DNA of 64,000 nt from Cephalotus follicularis (GCA_001972305.1 BDDD01002849.1:39591-103590), one strand, 5' to 3'; shown: positions 24,996-35,889, counted from the first letter of the stretch. Notes: generated by a model not told the origin, from the letters alone. Program-made: numbers and translations.

Positions 24996-25287
24996 ATCAA
25001 GGTTTGATCAATCAAGTAAGTGAGTTGTTCAATACAATCTATGGTGAGTTTCTATACCCTAAATCCGCTTTTCTTTTACGTATTTTCTTCAATTTTAATT
25101 ATTTCTTTCAGTAGTTTATGATTTGCATGCTTTATTTCTTTTAAAATTCGCACCAGCACCATAACCGTCGACTCCTACCCTGTAAGCGTCGATGCTTTAC
25201 CTGGTTCCTGTAGTTTACGTTGACGCCTTGACAAAGCGTCGACGCCTTCAGCCCTGTTTTCAGTAATTTCTTTTATTCTACATATTT

Positions 25288-28184
25288 TGACGACCCAAGT
25301 CCATTTTGGGTATTGGACTTTTTGGCTTGGGCCTTATTTTTTTTTTTGAGAAGTGTTGGGCCTTAGTGGTTTGGGCTGGTTTGTTTGGTTTGTTGTTGCT
25401 TTGGCTGGTTTTGGCAAGATGATGCGTGTAGGTTATGTGCATGCGAGTGTGGCAGGCGTGTTTAAGGGATTTCAGTGTTCCATCTTGTCAAGCACATAAC
25501 CACTCCACGTCAAAGTCAGTATAAGCAGTGAAGGAGTCATTATATCAGTTGTTTGTGCCAGGAGAAGTGTTAGTTGAGAGAAGTGTGTGAGTTCTCTGTG
25601 CTTCTTCTTCTTTCCTTATAAAGTTTCCTTTGGCGAAGACGAGTTTTGCTTGAAGATCTTGGACCTTGAGTTCGTTGAGGTGAGCTCTTCTTTCTTCGTC
25701 TTCTTTCCTCTATTAGTTTTGCAATGTCCATGCTAAACCACCCATTCGCGGTGGAGTCAGAGACGATAATGGTGATCGTGGAGTGATCCGTGGTGGATTC
25801 TTGAGCAATGTGGATGGTCTGGATGACTGTCCGAGGAGACGATCATGTATGTAGGCCACATGCATGTTTTGCTCTATTTTTTTACAAGCTACGCTAAGTC
25901 TGTATTTGTTTGTATGTGTTTGTTTCTTGTAGCCGAGGAGCCGAGCGTTGATTTAGAGCTATAGGAAGCGGTGTGGAGGAGTGCGATTAAGTGGTGAGTG
26001 GGACATTCCTTTCTTTTATCTTGAACAGTTGATAGTCTTAAGCTTATTTTGTGTCCTGGATTTCCTTTCCATGGTGTCTCATTTCCGCGAGTTATTCCTC
26101 TTCTTGTGTTGACATATTTCAGTTGATATTGATTTTTGAGTGGTATGCTTGATGTTCTAGGTGATGTTTTCCCCTTGCTTTATCCTTTATGTGTATATGT
26201 CATAACTCTTTTAGTACCATGTGTTGTTGGATTATGAATACTGGATACTGGAAAACTATGATGACTGAGCACGATTTGGTGAGGGTAAGCAAGCGTGGAT
26301 TCCCCTCTCATAACTGTAGTGGCATTGGTCTATAATGTGTTGTAAGTGTGACTGCCCCTAGGTTCCTTTACCTGGATATGCAAATTCTCGTTGTCTATGA
26401 TTGGATGTGAGTATGAGTGCAGCTGAGGATCCGCTCCTCTTCCTAACAGCCCTTGTAGGATGCTCTACTATGAGATTCCCAACGATGGATGGCTCGTGCT
26501 GTGATTCGCTGACCTCTCAGTCGACATTCTTATACGTGATTATCGACGAGGGTGGTGCCTGAGCGGTGATTCGCTGGCCCCTCAGTCCATGTTCGCGATA
26601 TGCTCTATCTCTAAGGGGCTGGGCTCAACACTGATCTGTCGGCATCTCTGATGGAAGACCAAGACATGTGGCTCTTTATACCGATATATGATAGGTGGTG
26701 CACTTCCTGTAAGCCTGTGATCTTCATCTCCAAGTTTGTGTTGGACTGTGTGAGTTTTTGCCATGAAATTCAACGCCGACATATGTATGGATATGGCCAA
26801 GGTGGTTTGGGTAATGTGACAGGTATCCGTATTCCTCTAATATATTTGATCCTTGGAGTCTATGATCCTTTGTTGGGTCCTCGGGATGTTGGTTTGGACA
26901 CTCGATTTTTTTCTGACTCTCTTTTTCTTGTTATTAGCACTATTGATTTCATATATCTTTCGCTATATTTTCATACTCCAAGTAGTCTATTGATTCTTTT
27001 TGAGTATCCCCGGGTGTTGAGCCGAGGTGATTTGTTGGCCAGTTGGGCATAGCCTTTATCTCAGCCTTCCGTGCTCGTCGGATGCTTAAGGAATGCTTCT
27101 TTTTCCCTCTCACTAGTCTTTGGACTAACCCCCTCCCATGTTGTTTTGCAGTTGAGGAACAGGTGAAGTTTTCCCTAGTCGGACCATCCTCAGGACATTT
27201 TGCGAGGTATACCATAGAGCAGACATCTTCCCTGGCCTGCTCGGCTAGTTCCTCCTTCTTGCATTGGGGGCATATCATTCGGGGTTGTTTGTATTTTGTA
27301 TTTTGTAAACAATGATGTACGATCTATGGCAGGATTGGTGTATGTTTTCCTTTATCTTTTGCAATGATATTTAAATATATCTTTCTCCTTGGGTTATGTT
27401 ATCTTGGTGATGTTAAGGTTCTAAGTGGTGTAGACCTTAGTTCTGAGCTCTTAAGGTGAGATAAGGATGATTGTTGATGCTGAGGATAGTGGTTGGGCAT
27501 TGGATCAACCTTAGGTTAGAACTTGGTGTGCGACAGGCTTCCTCGGCGGGAAGTCAGACCATCTCGATCGTTGTCCGAGCATGTTCGGGTCCTAGGGAAG
27601 TAGATGTCAGACCATTAGGTTAGTTGCCAGTCCTCGAATGTAAGGGGTGCAGGGAACCTGGTTGCCACATGAGTCCTTGGATATGGATGGTCCTCGGATT
27701 CTCGTGTGTCCTTGGACGGTGGAGGGTCGTCGGACTTTAGGTGTGTAACCGGGCTTTTGGAGAGTCCTCGGAGATTTTAAAGTACTTGGGTTCCGTGGAC
27801 GTATAGTTCGTGTTGACGCTTGAGCGCTTGAGGGGTTTGGTGTACCGAGGTGAGGAAAGTAGTGTTTGGTTCCTCGGGCCTATAGCCGACCCTGATGTTG
27901 GAGTGATCACGTGTGGAACACGTGTGGGCTTTGCTCAGGCTTAAGTGAAACGACGAGTTTTGGTTCCCCGATAGTTTCTTTAATTCCCCTACCCCTTTTC
28001 TTTTATCCCTTAGGGTATTACGCGTTCCCAGCCCTGACTTCCTCATCGGTCCCTTGCATAATAGATCCTTGGCATTATCTTGGTTGGTCTGGTCAGGTAG
28101 TTTGTGGTTTGGAGGATTGTTGGCAGGTGTACCTTCCTCGATAGGGCTCCGCCCCCAGGTTGAAAGGGAACAGGTCCTGTTAGC
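25288..28184 (+). mobile_element. 5' LTR of gypsy element N
   Basis: It starts TGACGACCCAAGTCC after the flank TATTT and ends just before a primer site at 28186. Its 2.9 kb hold no domain-bearing frame. A donor-like TTGAG/GTGAGC (GT at 25680-25681) and an acceptor-like TTTGTTTCTTGTAG (AG at 25931-25932) bracket a possible 253-base intron. The partner LTR is not in the window. Confidence 0.72.
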
Positions 28185-28185
28185 T

Positions 28186-28200
28186 TGTTATCAGAGATCA
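28186..28200 (+). promoter_or_regulatory. primer binding site, element N (imperfect)
   Basis: TGTTATCAGAGATCA resembles TGGTATCAGAGC with mismatches, placed between the LTR and gag. Confidence 0.65.
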
Positions 28201-28370
28201 TGGTTTAGTGGGTGTGTAAGCATTGGGATGAAGCCTAGGCTTAGATGATGGTTTTGTTGTTTTGGAGAATTCTGGGAACAGTGTGATTCGTTGGTATTCT
28301 CAGGTTCCATTGGTTGTGCATTGCATGCATCTCATGTAGAGTATATTCCTTAGTAATCCCCTAACCTTGC

Positions 28371-29195
28371 ATGTCAAGGATGGTAGTGCCTCGTGATCAA
28401 CCAAGTGGACGTGGTCTTGTTGGAAGTCATGGTTTGGGTAGAGGTAGAGTGGCCTCTCCACCACACGTAGAGCCTAAAGTTTGTGCCAAGCCAGGAATGG
28501 AAGGGCAGGAAGCTCAACCGGCAGTATCAGCTGATGCTATGGCAGCGCAGTCTGCTGCGTTTGTTCCTCCTCCAGCGGGCATGGATAATTAGTCGAATAT
28601 GATGCAGACTTTTCTTATGATGGCTCAAGCTTTGGGAGTTGCTAGGTCTCAGGCCTTACCCATGGAATGTATGCAGCACTTGGGCACTACGACCTTTGAA
28701 AGAATGGCCGATTCGGCAAGTGCAGAGGCATGGTTGCGTCGTGTTGACGAGATCTTTGAAAAGATCGGGATCACGGACAATTCGCGCACCCTGCTTGCTT
28801 CTTTCTTGATGCAGAGGAATGCTCATCGTTGGCGAGATGCTCTCAAGGCGAGGCATGCCGACGTAGCAGTGATCTCTTGGGATATCTTTCGACGGGAGTT
28901 CCGGCAGTACTTCTATCCTCTGACATATGTGTGGGAGGGGAGGATGGAATTCCTCCATTTGAGTCAAGGCAACATGTCAGTGGCAGAGTATGAGTATCGT
29001 TTCATGGAGTTATCTAATTTTGCTCTCGTGCTTTTTGCAGACCAGGAAGAACGGTGTCCAATGTTTATGGAAGGTTTAAGACCTGAGGTAAGGCATTCGG
29101 CTGCTCTCATCACGTGGACAGCCTTTAGAGACTTGGTGGTGGCAGCCAAGTGTGTCGAGTAGAGTCTTGTGGACCAGAGGGCTAGGTAAGACCGA
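28371..29195 (+). pseudogene. gypsy N gag, interrupted by H
   Basis: It begins at the ATG at 28371 (MSRMVVPRDQPSGRGLVG). The Pro/Ala-rich N-terminus is broken by one TAG near 28590. The capsid region is open at 28599-29162: FERMADSASAEAWLRRVDEIF, LLASFLMQRNAHRWRDALKA, SWDIFRREFRQYFYP, VAEYEYRFMELSNFA and RCPMFMEGLRPEVRH. These are standard chromovirus gag landmarks. The sequence stops at the insertion site of H (flank ACCGA at 29191-29195). Zinc knuckles and pol of N are not found in the window. Confidence 0.85.
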
Positions 29196-30401
29196 TGTAA
29201 CGCCCCCGATCAGAGTTCACTTTATGCTCAAAGCGAGCTTCGAGGATCCGGTGCGTTACGTGGGGGTGTAAGCGTTAACCACTTTAACAATCCTACTTAT
29301 TGCTACATTTATCATTAAATACTCACAATCTCAAATATGTCTCATCACATTTAATACTAATTCTTAACAATTTATTCCATAATGATCATTGTCAACAACT
29401 TACATCTATACATTTTCTATCATAAAACATTACATAGTGGAAAACATTAACTTATTACATCATAAACAGTTTATACAAAACATCATTGCATAACATAATT
29501 TCTTTCCAAAACATCTTTTATGAGCTCCTTCTAAAGCTCGACTTTCCACGTTCAATCATTTCCTGAAAATTTATTTGAAAACCAAAAACATAAAAAGGAA
29601 TGAGCATAAATAGCACAGTAAGGTTTTCAAAACAACATACTTCATCATATCCCTTATTCTGAAAACATCTCATGAACAAGAAACATTTCATAAAAAACTG
29701 AGGGGTTATAAATACATAAAGAACTCATATTGAACCATGCATCACTGGGGCATTGTGCACTCCCCGATTACTATCCTTACATCACATGCATGTCCGCGAG
29801 CAATCTCCACTCCATTATCCCTCTTTGGGTCGCAACCCAAGAATTGTTCATCTCAGTTCATTACATTTTCACATTTCATAAAAGATTTCTCAATACTTTG
29901 AGCGATCAGCTCAAAGCATTCATAAAACATTATTGTACAACATTTGTAAAAATGATTTTTCATATATAAGAATTCATTTCTAGAGAAAACTTAAAACATA
30001 AAAATAAAAATAGGCATCTCAACGAATTCAGAAAGATAAAGTTCATAAATTTTGGTTGACAAACGAATCTGAAATGAATTTTTAAAGTTGCAGGTTACAT
30101 GTAATAGCAGAACATGAGCAGTACTTTTAAACACAGATTTGCGTTAGGAAATTGATAGAATTCCGGAGTATACCAAGCATAACAGTTTTAGAGGACATCT
30201 TAAGGTTTCTAAAACATTCAACCATTTGAAATTTTATCAAGAAAAGAATAAGTTATGAATAAAACAACTGCTGCAAAATGTCAGATGAAAATAGGACATT
30301 TGAGTAGGAATCCTTACTTTGATAATCTCCTTCTCTCCCTCTCTTCACTGAGTTATCCTAGCCAATCTCAACAGAAAACAACCTCTTCTTAGGCTTAAAC
30401 T

Positions 30402-30432
<31 letters not shown>
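29196..30432 (-). mobile_element. 3' LTR of gypsy element H, left part, cut by D
   Basis: On plus it starts TGTAACGCCCCCGATC and matches H's other LTR (35292-35370 plus 45263 onward) through the leader and TATA region. It stops at a CA/TA microsatellite where D begins. The remaining LTR and its polypurine tract are missing. A donor-like AAA/GTAAGG (GT at 30316-30317) and an acceptor-like AATTTTCAG/GA (29573-29574) are present on the minus strand. Confidence 0.85.
30412..30432. repeat. (CA)n(TA)n microsatellite
   Basis: A CA run passes into TATATAT. In H's other LTR the same place reads CACATATATATAGAGAGAG and looks like the promoter TATA box on the minus strand. D is inserted exactly here. 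Confidence 0.85.
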
Positions 30433-30433
<1 letters not shown>

Positions 30434-30634
30434 GTTTAGCATAAAATTGTGTTGTTTTTAATGAGTTATTTGTGATATTTTTATGCTTGGAATAGACTAC
30501 TTTGGTAGTGTTTTAATGATTTTTAGGTACAAGTGCTAAATGACCAAAGTACAAGAATACTACCCAAAAGTGTGCAAAATTGGAACTTAAAGTGTAAAGA
30601 TTGAAGAAATGCAAAATTCTGCAGAAAACAGAAC

Positions 30635-30995
30635 AAAGGCGTCGACGTCTTTCCTTAAAGGTCGATGTCTTTTCTGGGTTTACATCAAAGAAGTTGACTC
30701 CTTTCATTCAACATCGATGTCTTTTCTGGGTACAACAAAAGAAGTCGACGTCTTTCCTTGAGAGTCGACACCTTTTTTGGAAAATGCAACAATCTTCAAA
30801 GAGCTATGAGAAAGACATCGACGTCTTTCATCAATTGCATCGACGTCTTTGTGCAAAATCAACCTGTAGAATTTGGAGCAAAAGAAGTCGAGGTCTTTCA
30901 CAGAAGAAGTCGACGCCTTTCACTCGCATATCAGCAAGTCGCGACTTTTATCAAAAGAAGTCGACTCCTTTCAAAAGAAGTCGACGCCTTCCTCT
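30635..30995. repeat. AAGTCGACGTCTTT array in LTR D
   Basis: Six exact GTCGAC cores are at 30641, 30744, 30764, 30909, 30960 and 30980, with GTCGAT, ATCGAC and GTTGAC variants. The usual unit is RAAGTCGACGYCTTTC. The array lies about 200-560 bases from the LTR start and directly upstream of the TATA box. Confidence 0.88.
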
Positions 30996-31076
30996 GTAGC
31001 AGAAATAGAAAGATTAGATTTTTACCATATTCTGTAACTAGGATTACTTTTATTTCGTTTTTGATCAGTTGTATAG

Positions 31077-31084
31077 TATATAAA
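31077..31084 (+). promoter_or_regulatory. TATA box of LTR D
   Basis: TATATAAA, the best core promoter match in this LTR, about 80 bases 3' of the GTCGAC array. Confidence 0.6.
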
Positions 31085-31224
31085 CAATGCTATTTCGGCA
31101 GAAACATATATGTAGAGTAGTAGAGAGGTTGTAGAACCCTAATTTCTTCCATTAACTTAGTTTTCTTTCACAATGTCTAGTAACTAAACTTTTTAAGGTT
31201 TTGGGGAAGAACAAAGCCTAGATT

Positions 31225-32544
31225 GTGCATGAAAGAGAAAAAGGAAAAATGCCCTCACAACCTGACCCAAATCCTAGGACTACCTTAAACCATTCCGCTC
31301 AATTCCAACAACCTATTAATCCGCAAAATTTAGCTTCCTCCTCGGGTCCATCAAAACAAGTTTTTGCCCTAAGGAGTGGAACTGAATGCCATCCAGCGGA
31401 TCAAATGGAGAACGTAAGCGAGCAAATGGAGGAACCCTTGGTGCAAGACAATTTTCAAGAACCATTGGCTGACCCATCCGTACAACCAATGCAATTGAAT
31501 GCGCACGATGAACTAAGGAAGGAGAAAGAAGATGAAAAGAAGAAACAACCGGTCGAGGAGCCAAAACGTTCATTTGACCCACCAGCTCCCTTTCCAAAAA
31601 GATTGCAAAGCAAGAAAGCCCCAGCAGTGGAAAAGATCATTGAAACATTTAAACAAGTCCAAATCAACATTCCATTGCTTGAAGCCATTGAACAGGTGCC
31701 CTCTTACGCAAACGTCCTAAAAAACTTATGCACGAAAAAGAGGATCCTCCAGACTCCTAAAAAGGCTTTCTTGGCAGCCAACATTAGTGCATTGTTTTCG
31801 CAACCCACGATGCAAAAATATAAAGATCCTGGTTGCCCGACAATCACTTATGTTATTGGAAACACGAAAATTGAGCATGCCTTGCTCGATTTAGGAGCGA
31901 GTGTGAACTTGTTGCCATCATCGGTCTATGAAAAGCTTGGTTTAGGAGAATTAAGACCAACCACAATGACATTCCAATTAGCGGATAGGTCTGTGAAGGT
32001 ACCGCGAGGAAAAATCGAGGATGTGTTGATAAAAGTGGGAGAGTTTTTCTTTCCTGTTGACTTCGTCGTCTTAGACACCCAGCCTGTTGCAAACTTAAAT
32101 GATCAAATTCCTGTTATCCTTGGTAGACCTTTCCTCGCTACAAGCAATGCGTTAATCAATTATCGAAATGGTCTGATGAGATTAAGCTTCGGAAATACGT
32201 CCGTGGACTTCAATGTGTTCCGATTAGGTAAGCATGCCGATGATTTCGATGAATTGAATGCAATCCATACCTTTCCCGATTATATTGAGACGCAATTCGA
32301 CATTGATTTTGATGGAAATTTCAATGATTGCATGCGAGATTTAGAGGATGGCGATGGAGGTGATTTCATTGATGTGTTTAGTATGCAGCCATTAGAGCCA
32401 GTGGGCCCCTTGTCCACATCCTTGCCTAAACCATCAATTGAGGAGCCTCCAAAACTTGAACTAAAAGAATTGCCCTCTACTCTAAAATACTCGTTTCTAG
32501 GTGAAAACCAAACTCTTCCTGTTATTATTGTTTTAATGAACTGA
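31225..32544 (+). CDS. Athila/TAT-like gag C-terminus plus protease, open frame without RT
   Basis: A single 439-codon frame. Residues 1-100 are a charged, low-complexity gag tail. Residues about 125-175 hold the Athila-type block (EKIIETFKQVQINIPLLEAIEQVP, NVLKNLCTKKR). The aspartyl protease lies at about 210-330, with active site HALLDLGASVNLLPSSVYEKL and second motif IPVILGRPFLATSNALI intact. The frame goes on through GPLSTSLPKPSIEEPPKLELK and KYSFLGENQTLPVII, which in autonomous relatives leads straight into RT. Here it ends after nine more bases, in sequence that matches E's 3' untranslated region. RT, RNase H and integrase are absent. The ATG lies 8 codons inside the deletion join, so the native N-terminus is lost. 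It is the longest intact protease frame here. Confidence 0.85.
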   Translation: MHEREKGKMPSQPDPNPRTTLNHSAQFQQPINPQNLASSSGPSKQVFALRSGTECHPADQMENVSEQMEEPLVQDNFQEPLADPSVQPMQLNAHDELRKEKEDEKKKQPVEEPKRSFDPPAPFPKRLQSKKAPAVEKIIETFKQVQINIPLLEAIEQVPSYANVLKNLCTKKRILQTPKKAFLAANISALFSQPTMQKYKDPGCPTITYVIGNTKIEHALLDLGASVNLLPSSVYEKLGLGELRPTTMTFQLADRSVKVPRGKIEDVLIKVGEFFFPVDFVVLDTQPVANLNDQIPVILGRPFLATSNALINYRNGLMRLSFGNTSVDFNVFRLGKHADDFDELNAIHTFPDYIETQFDIDFDGNFNDCMRDLEDGDGGDFIDVFSMQPLEPVGPLSTSLPKPSIEEPPKLELKELPSTLKYSFLGENQTLPVIIVLMN

Positions 32545-32685
32545 ATTTTCTGTGTTTATTCATTTGGAAAACACTCACGAGACAAAACTCGTCCACTAGG
32601 GCCACCTAGGGGTTTAATGGCTTGTTGCATAAGCTAAATGCAATCGTGATTCCTACGAAAGTGAGTTAGGATTTTCTTGTTGTCA
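32545..32685 (+). other. 3' untranslated remnant of element D
   Basis: It matches the minus strand of E at about 60510-60660: GGAAAACACTCACGAGAC, CTCGTCCACTA, CCTAGGGGTTTAA and CCTACGAAAGTGAGTTAGG. Homology ends near 32680, where H RNase H sequence starts; D's polypurine tract and 3' LTR are deleted. Confidence 0.8.
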
Positions 32686-33500
32686 CAGCACACAACCAAG
32701 TCCATTGCGAGAAACATTGTTATATACCACATAACCTGTTGATCCATATGGTAGAGCTAGTATTGGTGCATTCATCAATATTCCCTTTAACTCCAAGAAA
32801 CTCTCTTCGCATTAATCAGACCATTCAAATTTAACATTCATCTGCGTTAACCTTGACATATGGTTCACGATGCGAAAGAAATATTCAACGAACCTTCGGT
32901 AGTAGCCTACCAATCCCAGGAAAACTTTGTATTTCTGCTACCGACGTTGGTATTTGCCATTCTCTTATTGCCTTACTCTTAGAAGGGTCCACTAAAATAC
33001 CTTTTTTTGAAATCACGTGACCCAAAAAGGATACCTCCTCCATCCAAAATTGGCACTTGCTGAACTTAGCGTAAAGTCATTCATTCCTCAGTGTTTGTAA
33101 CACGCTGGTTAAGTGCTCTTTATGCTCCTCTTGACTCATGGAGTACACCAATATGTCATCGATAACACTATCACGAACTGGTCCAAAAATTTGCTGAATA
33201 TCCTATTTATCAAATCCATAAATACAGATGGAACGTTTGTTAATCCAAATGACATTACCAAAACTCGCAATGTCCATATCTTGTCCAGAAAGCAGTGGAT
33301 ACTTGTTCTTGATGGTAACTTCATTGAGTTCTCGATAATCTATACAGAGTCTCATTGTCCCAGGTTTCTTATTTACAAACAACACCGATGCACCCTATGG
33401 TGATACACTCAGTCGGATAAACCCTTTATCCAAAAGTTCTTGCAATTCATTCTTCAGCTCATTCAACTCGGTTGACGCCATTCTGTAAGGACTGTCTGAA
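32686..33500 (-). pseudogene. gypsy H reverse transcriptase and start of RNase H
   Basis: Reading leftward: RT start ([20 protein letters not shown]), [18 protein letters not shown], the catalytic region near 33150-33165, the connection and the RNase H start (ILALPYGSTGYVVYNN, GLGCVL). About 50 codons between NKYPL and the FGLTN block are deleted. One missing base turns FIDDILVYS into a shifted frame. The gene ends at GLGCVL, at the junction with D, so the rest of RNase H, integrase, the polypurine tract and part of the LTR are lost in one deletion. Confidence 0.85.
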
Positions 33501-33895
33501 ATAGGAGTCGTTCCAGGGACTATCTCAATTGTAAACTCTACTTCTCTATCAGGTGGTATACTAGGTAGATCTTCAGGGAATACATCTGTAAACTCCTTAA
33601 CAACGCGCACATCTTCTATCTTTATCTTTTCCTTATCAGTATCCTCCACGTAGGTAAGATAACCTTCGCATCCACTTCCCAACAATCGTTTCGCTTGAAT
33701 CATTGAGATGAAACTTAAAGGTTTACTAACACCCGTACTTTGGAAAATAAACTCAGTTTGATTAGGTATAGCGAACCTAACTTCATTCTTGAAACAGTCG
33801 ACGCTACCATGATTTGCCGATAGCCAATCCATGCCTAGTATTACGTCGAAATTCAAGATTGCTAGAGGTATTAGGTCTACTAGCATCTTCCACAC
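33395..33895 (-). pseudogene. gypsy H protease tail and PR-RT linker
   Basis: The 166-codon frame starts in PR after its active site (IPLAILNFDVILGMDWLSANHGSVDC). It continues through the linker (VVKEFTDVFPEDLPSIPPDREVEF) to the RT start (YRMASTELNELKNELQELLDKGFIRLSVSP). The PR catalytic DxG and both gag knuckles are missing: gag tail sequence runs directly into VWKMLVDLIPLA near 33900. The deletion makes a fused, non-functional reading. Confidence 0.85.
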
Positions 33896-33899
33896 TTTC

Positions 33900-34714
33900 A
33901 GTTGTCATGGCGTGTGTCCTAGCCGATGCTCTAGGTTGCTGGGATCCATCCTCTCTTTATACTTGGACTTTCCTTTCTTGCTGCTATTGCTAAAGGATTC
34001 GCCTGCCTTCCTCTTTTCTTGTCCTTAGTCTGTCCGATTTTTTCTGGTACTTTTGGTTATCGCACCCTTCAACACCGCTTCATAGGTTTGCGGATCCTGT
34101 GTTATCAACAATCTACAAAAGTTGGGTTTTAAACTCTTGCAAAACCTATTCGCTCTTCTTTTCTCCGTTGATACCATGTGAGCCACGTAGCGAGACAATC
34201 TCACAAAATTTGCATCGTATTGAGCTATGGTTTCAGACTCACCCTACTCCAATCGGAGAAAGTCCTCCACCATTTTGTCCTTCATCGTCCGAGGAAAAGA
34301 TTTGTCCATAATTATTTTCTTAAACTCTTCCCATGTCATTGCTTCTAACTCTTGTCGTGTTTTCATTCTTTCAATCATGTTCCACCATTGATCCGCTTCT
34401 CCTTGTAGCTTGTAGATTGAAAATTCTACCTTCTGACGATCGGTGAAATTTAATGCTTTGAAAATATTCTCGATCCCTTGAATCCACATCTCAGCTTCCA
34501 TAGGTACAACCATTCCCGAGCAGGCCTTCGGATTTTGTCTTGCGAACTGTTCGAGGGTTGGCCTTGCTGGTAAAGGCACTTGATGATTATTACCGTTGTT
34601 ATTCACAATAACTCGAGCCAATCGATTCAATACCGTGTTTAGAGAATTATCTTCTCCATTGTCTTGTGCATTCCCGTTCCTCTTTTGACCACGACCTCAT
34701 CTTAAGTCAGCCAT
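33900..34714 (-). pseudogene. gypsy H gag
   Basis: The start is the ATG at 34712-34714 (MADLR, then a TGA). The capsid frame at 34244-34630 has FARQNPKACSGMVVPMEAEMWIQ, IFKALNFTDRQKVEFSIYKLQ and DQWWNMIERM. It ends at a stop after VEDFLRLE, and gag sequence continues beyond it (YDANFVRLSRYVAHMVSTEKR). The basic linker is present, the zinc knuckle is not. About 560 bases up to the primer site contain only leader. Confidence 0.85.
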
Positions 34715-35276
34715 CTTGTTAACTTACGAGTTAGTTGTTAGCCTTAGACAACTCTACTAAATTAAGTAAAACAATGAAATTCTAATACTCAATACCTACA
34801 AGGAAACTAACATTTATACTTCCTTGAACATATCTTACATTCACTATACATTTCTTACATATTGCTACACTAATCTTCGTCGCTAGACGTAGTGTTATCT
34901 GGTATTTCTTCTAGAATATACCTTATCAGCATCCTCAAATTTTCCCTAACCCCTCGAATAACTATTCCATTGATTCCCCAGATATACCACAAAAGAACTT
35001 TCAGACCTGACTTAACTTCTCTAAAACATTTGTCCTTTCTTGCTAACTCCTGTCTATACACTTCTTCCATTTGACATATGAGTATAAAATTCTTTTCGGT
35101 TCTTCGCTATGATCCCTCTTAAAAATTATTTCTCTTCGCAAAGTTCCTGATTCCTAGTTATTAAATCCCGTACTAGTCTCTGAATGATTTGACCCACTCT
35201 TTGATGACATCTAAGGAAATCAGATCAGCAATACCTCCACATAGTTTATATCCTCAAAATATAGCAATATTCAACT
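34715..35276 (-). other. gypsy H 5' leader
   Basis: AT-rich sequence between the primer site and gag, with no recognisable domain on either strand. Short frames here (60-66 codons) look like chance. Confidence 0.6.
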
Positions 35277-35287
35277 CTCTGATACCA
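35277..35287 (-). promoter_or_regulatory. primer binding site, element H
   Basis: The minus strand reads TGGTATCAGAG, four bases inside the LTR that starts at 35292. Confidence 0.9.
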
Positions 35288-35291
35288 TTCT

Positions 35292-35370
35292 TGTAACGCC
35301 CCTGATCCAAGTTCACTTTATACTCACAGCGAGCTTCGAGGATCCGGTGCGTTACGTGGGGTTGTAATCG
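35292..35370 (-). mobile_element. 5' LTR of gypsy element H, part 1 (split by F)
   Basis: TGTAACGCCCCTGATCC...GTTGTAATCG matches the first 79 bases of the left LTR at 29196. The LTR resumes at 45263 after F, with AACCGTTAACCACTTT. Confidence 0.92.
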
Positions 35371-35889
35371 TGTCACGCGCCGGTTTCAGGTAAACACACA
35401 TGAAGGTGGTAAAGGCAATTAACATCAAGATTCAGCTCATGCAAATACCATAAAAATTAAACTTTTCAAACAAGATAAAAGTTACAGAAGCATTAAACTC
35501 ATAAGCTGAAAAACACGTAACGTGCATCCCATACTGCACGCTACTAAAAACATGTCTGTCATAGTTAAAAGCCCACAAAATGGAGCGTGATCGCAATACA
35601 TTAACCAAAAAGTAGAGTACAACAGATAACCATCAGTACAGTACATCAGTATCCTTAAAACAAAACAGCTTATTACAGCCCAAAAGAACATAAAGCCAAC
35701 AACAACTAGGATAAGGCTTGTTCTTCGTCCATGCTAGTCCAACACCGGTCCATTGCATCAATCTGTAAAGTAGGGGCTTAGCCTTTGTCCTCACTCGACT
35801 AAGTCATAAGAGCAGTTTGGGATCAACATTAAATGCACATCATGTAATGTATGCGTAGATGATGCAGCACGGTAAAAAAAAAACCAGTT

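Larger units (their letters stand above)
23980..25287 (+). mobile_element. Athila/TAT-like LTR fragment L
   Basis: It resembles D's LTR over the block around 24440-24665: GCAGAAGAATTGGA, TTTCTTCATCAATTTTAGTT, ATTAGTAGCTAAAC and AGGGAAGAACAAGCCTAG. Its left end is cut by C and its right end by N at 25288, so neither true terminus is visible. It carries GTCGAC arrays (23985-24450 and 25165-25250) and a 51-base tandem repeat. No coding region is seen. Confidence 0.7.
30433..31224 (+). mobile_element. 5' LTR of Athila-like element D (3' end missing)
   Basis: It starts TGTTTAGCATAAAATTGTG. Element E's LTR starts TGAAAAGCATAAAAATGTG on its own strand, so they are the same family. The TATA box TATATAAA is at 31077-31084, about 80 bases after a GTCGAC array. 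The LTR is homologous to L up to GAACAAAGCCTAG near 31217. It then joins gag coding sequence with no U5 end, primer site or gag start. Confidence 0.82.

Noticed and set aside
26651-27315. Two frames of 133 and 90 codons in LTR N with hydrophobic segments.
   Set aside because: No known domain, no homologous frame, and they lie in the middle of an LTR bounded by TGACGACCC and a primer site. A captured host exon cannot be excluded but is unsupported.
31316-31597. Minus-strand frames opposite D gag-PR.
   Set aside because: They are shadows of the plus-strand coding frame, which has clear protease motifs.
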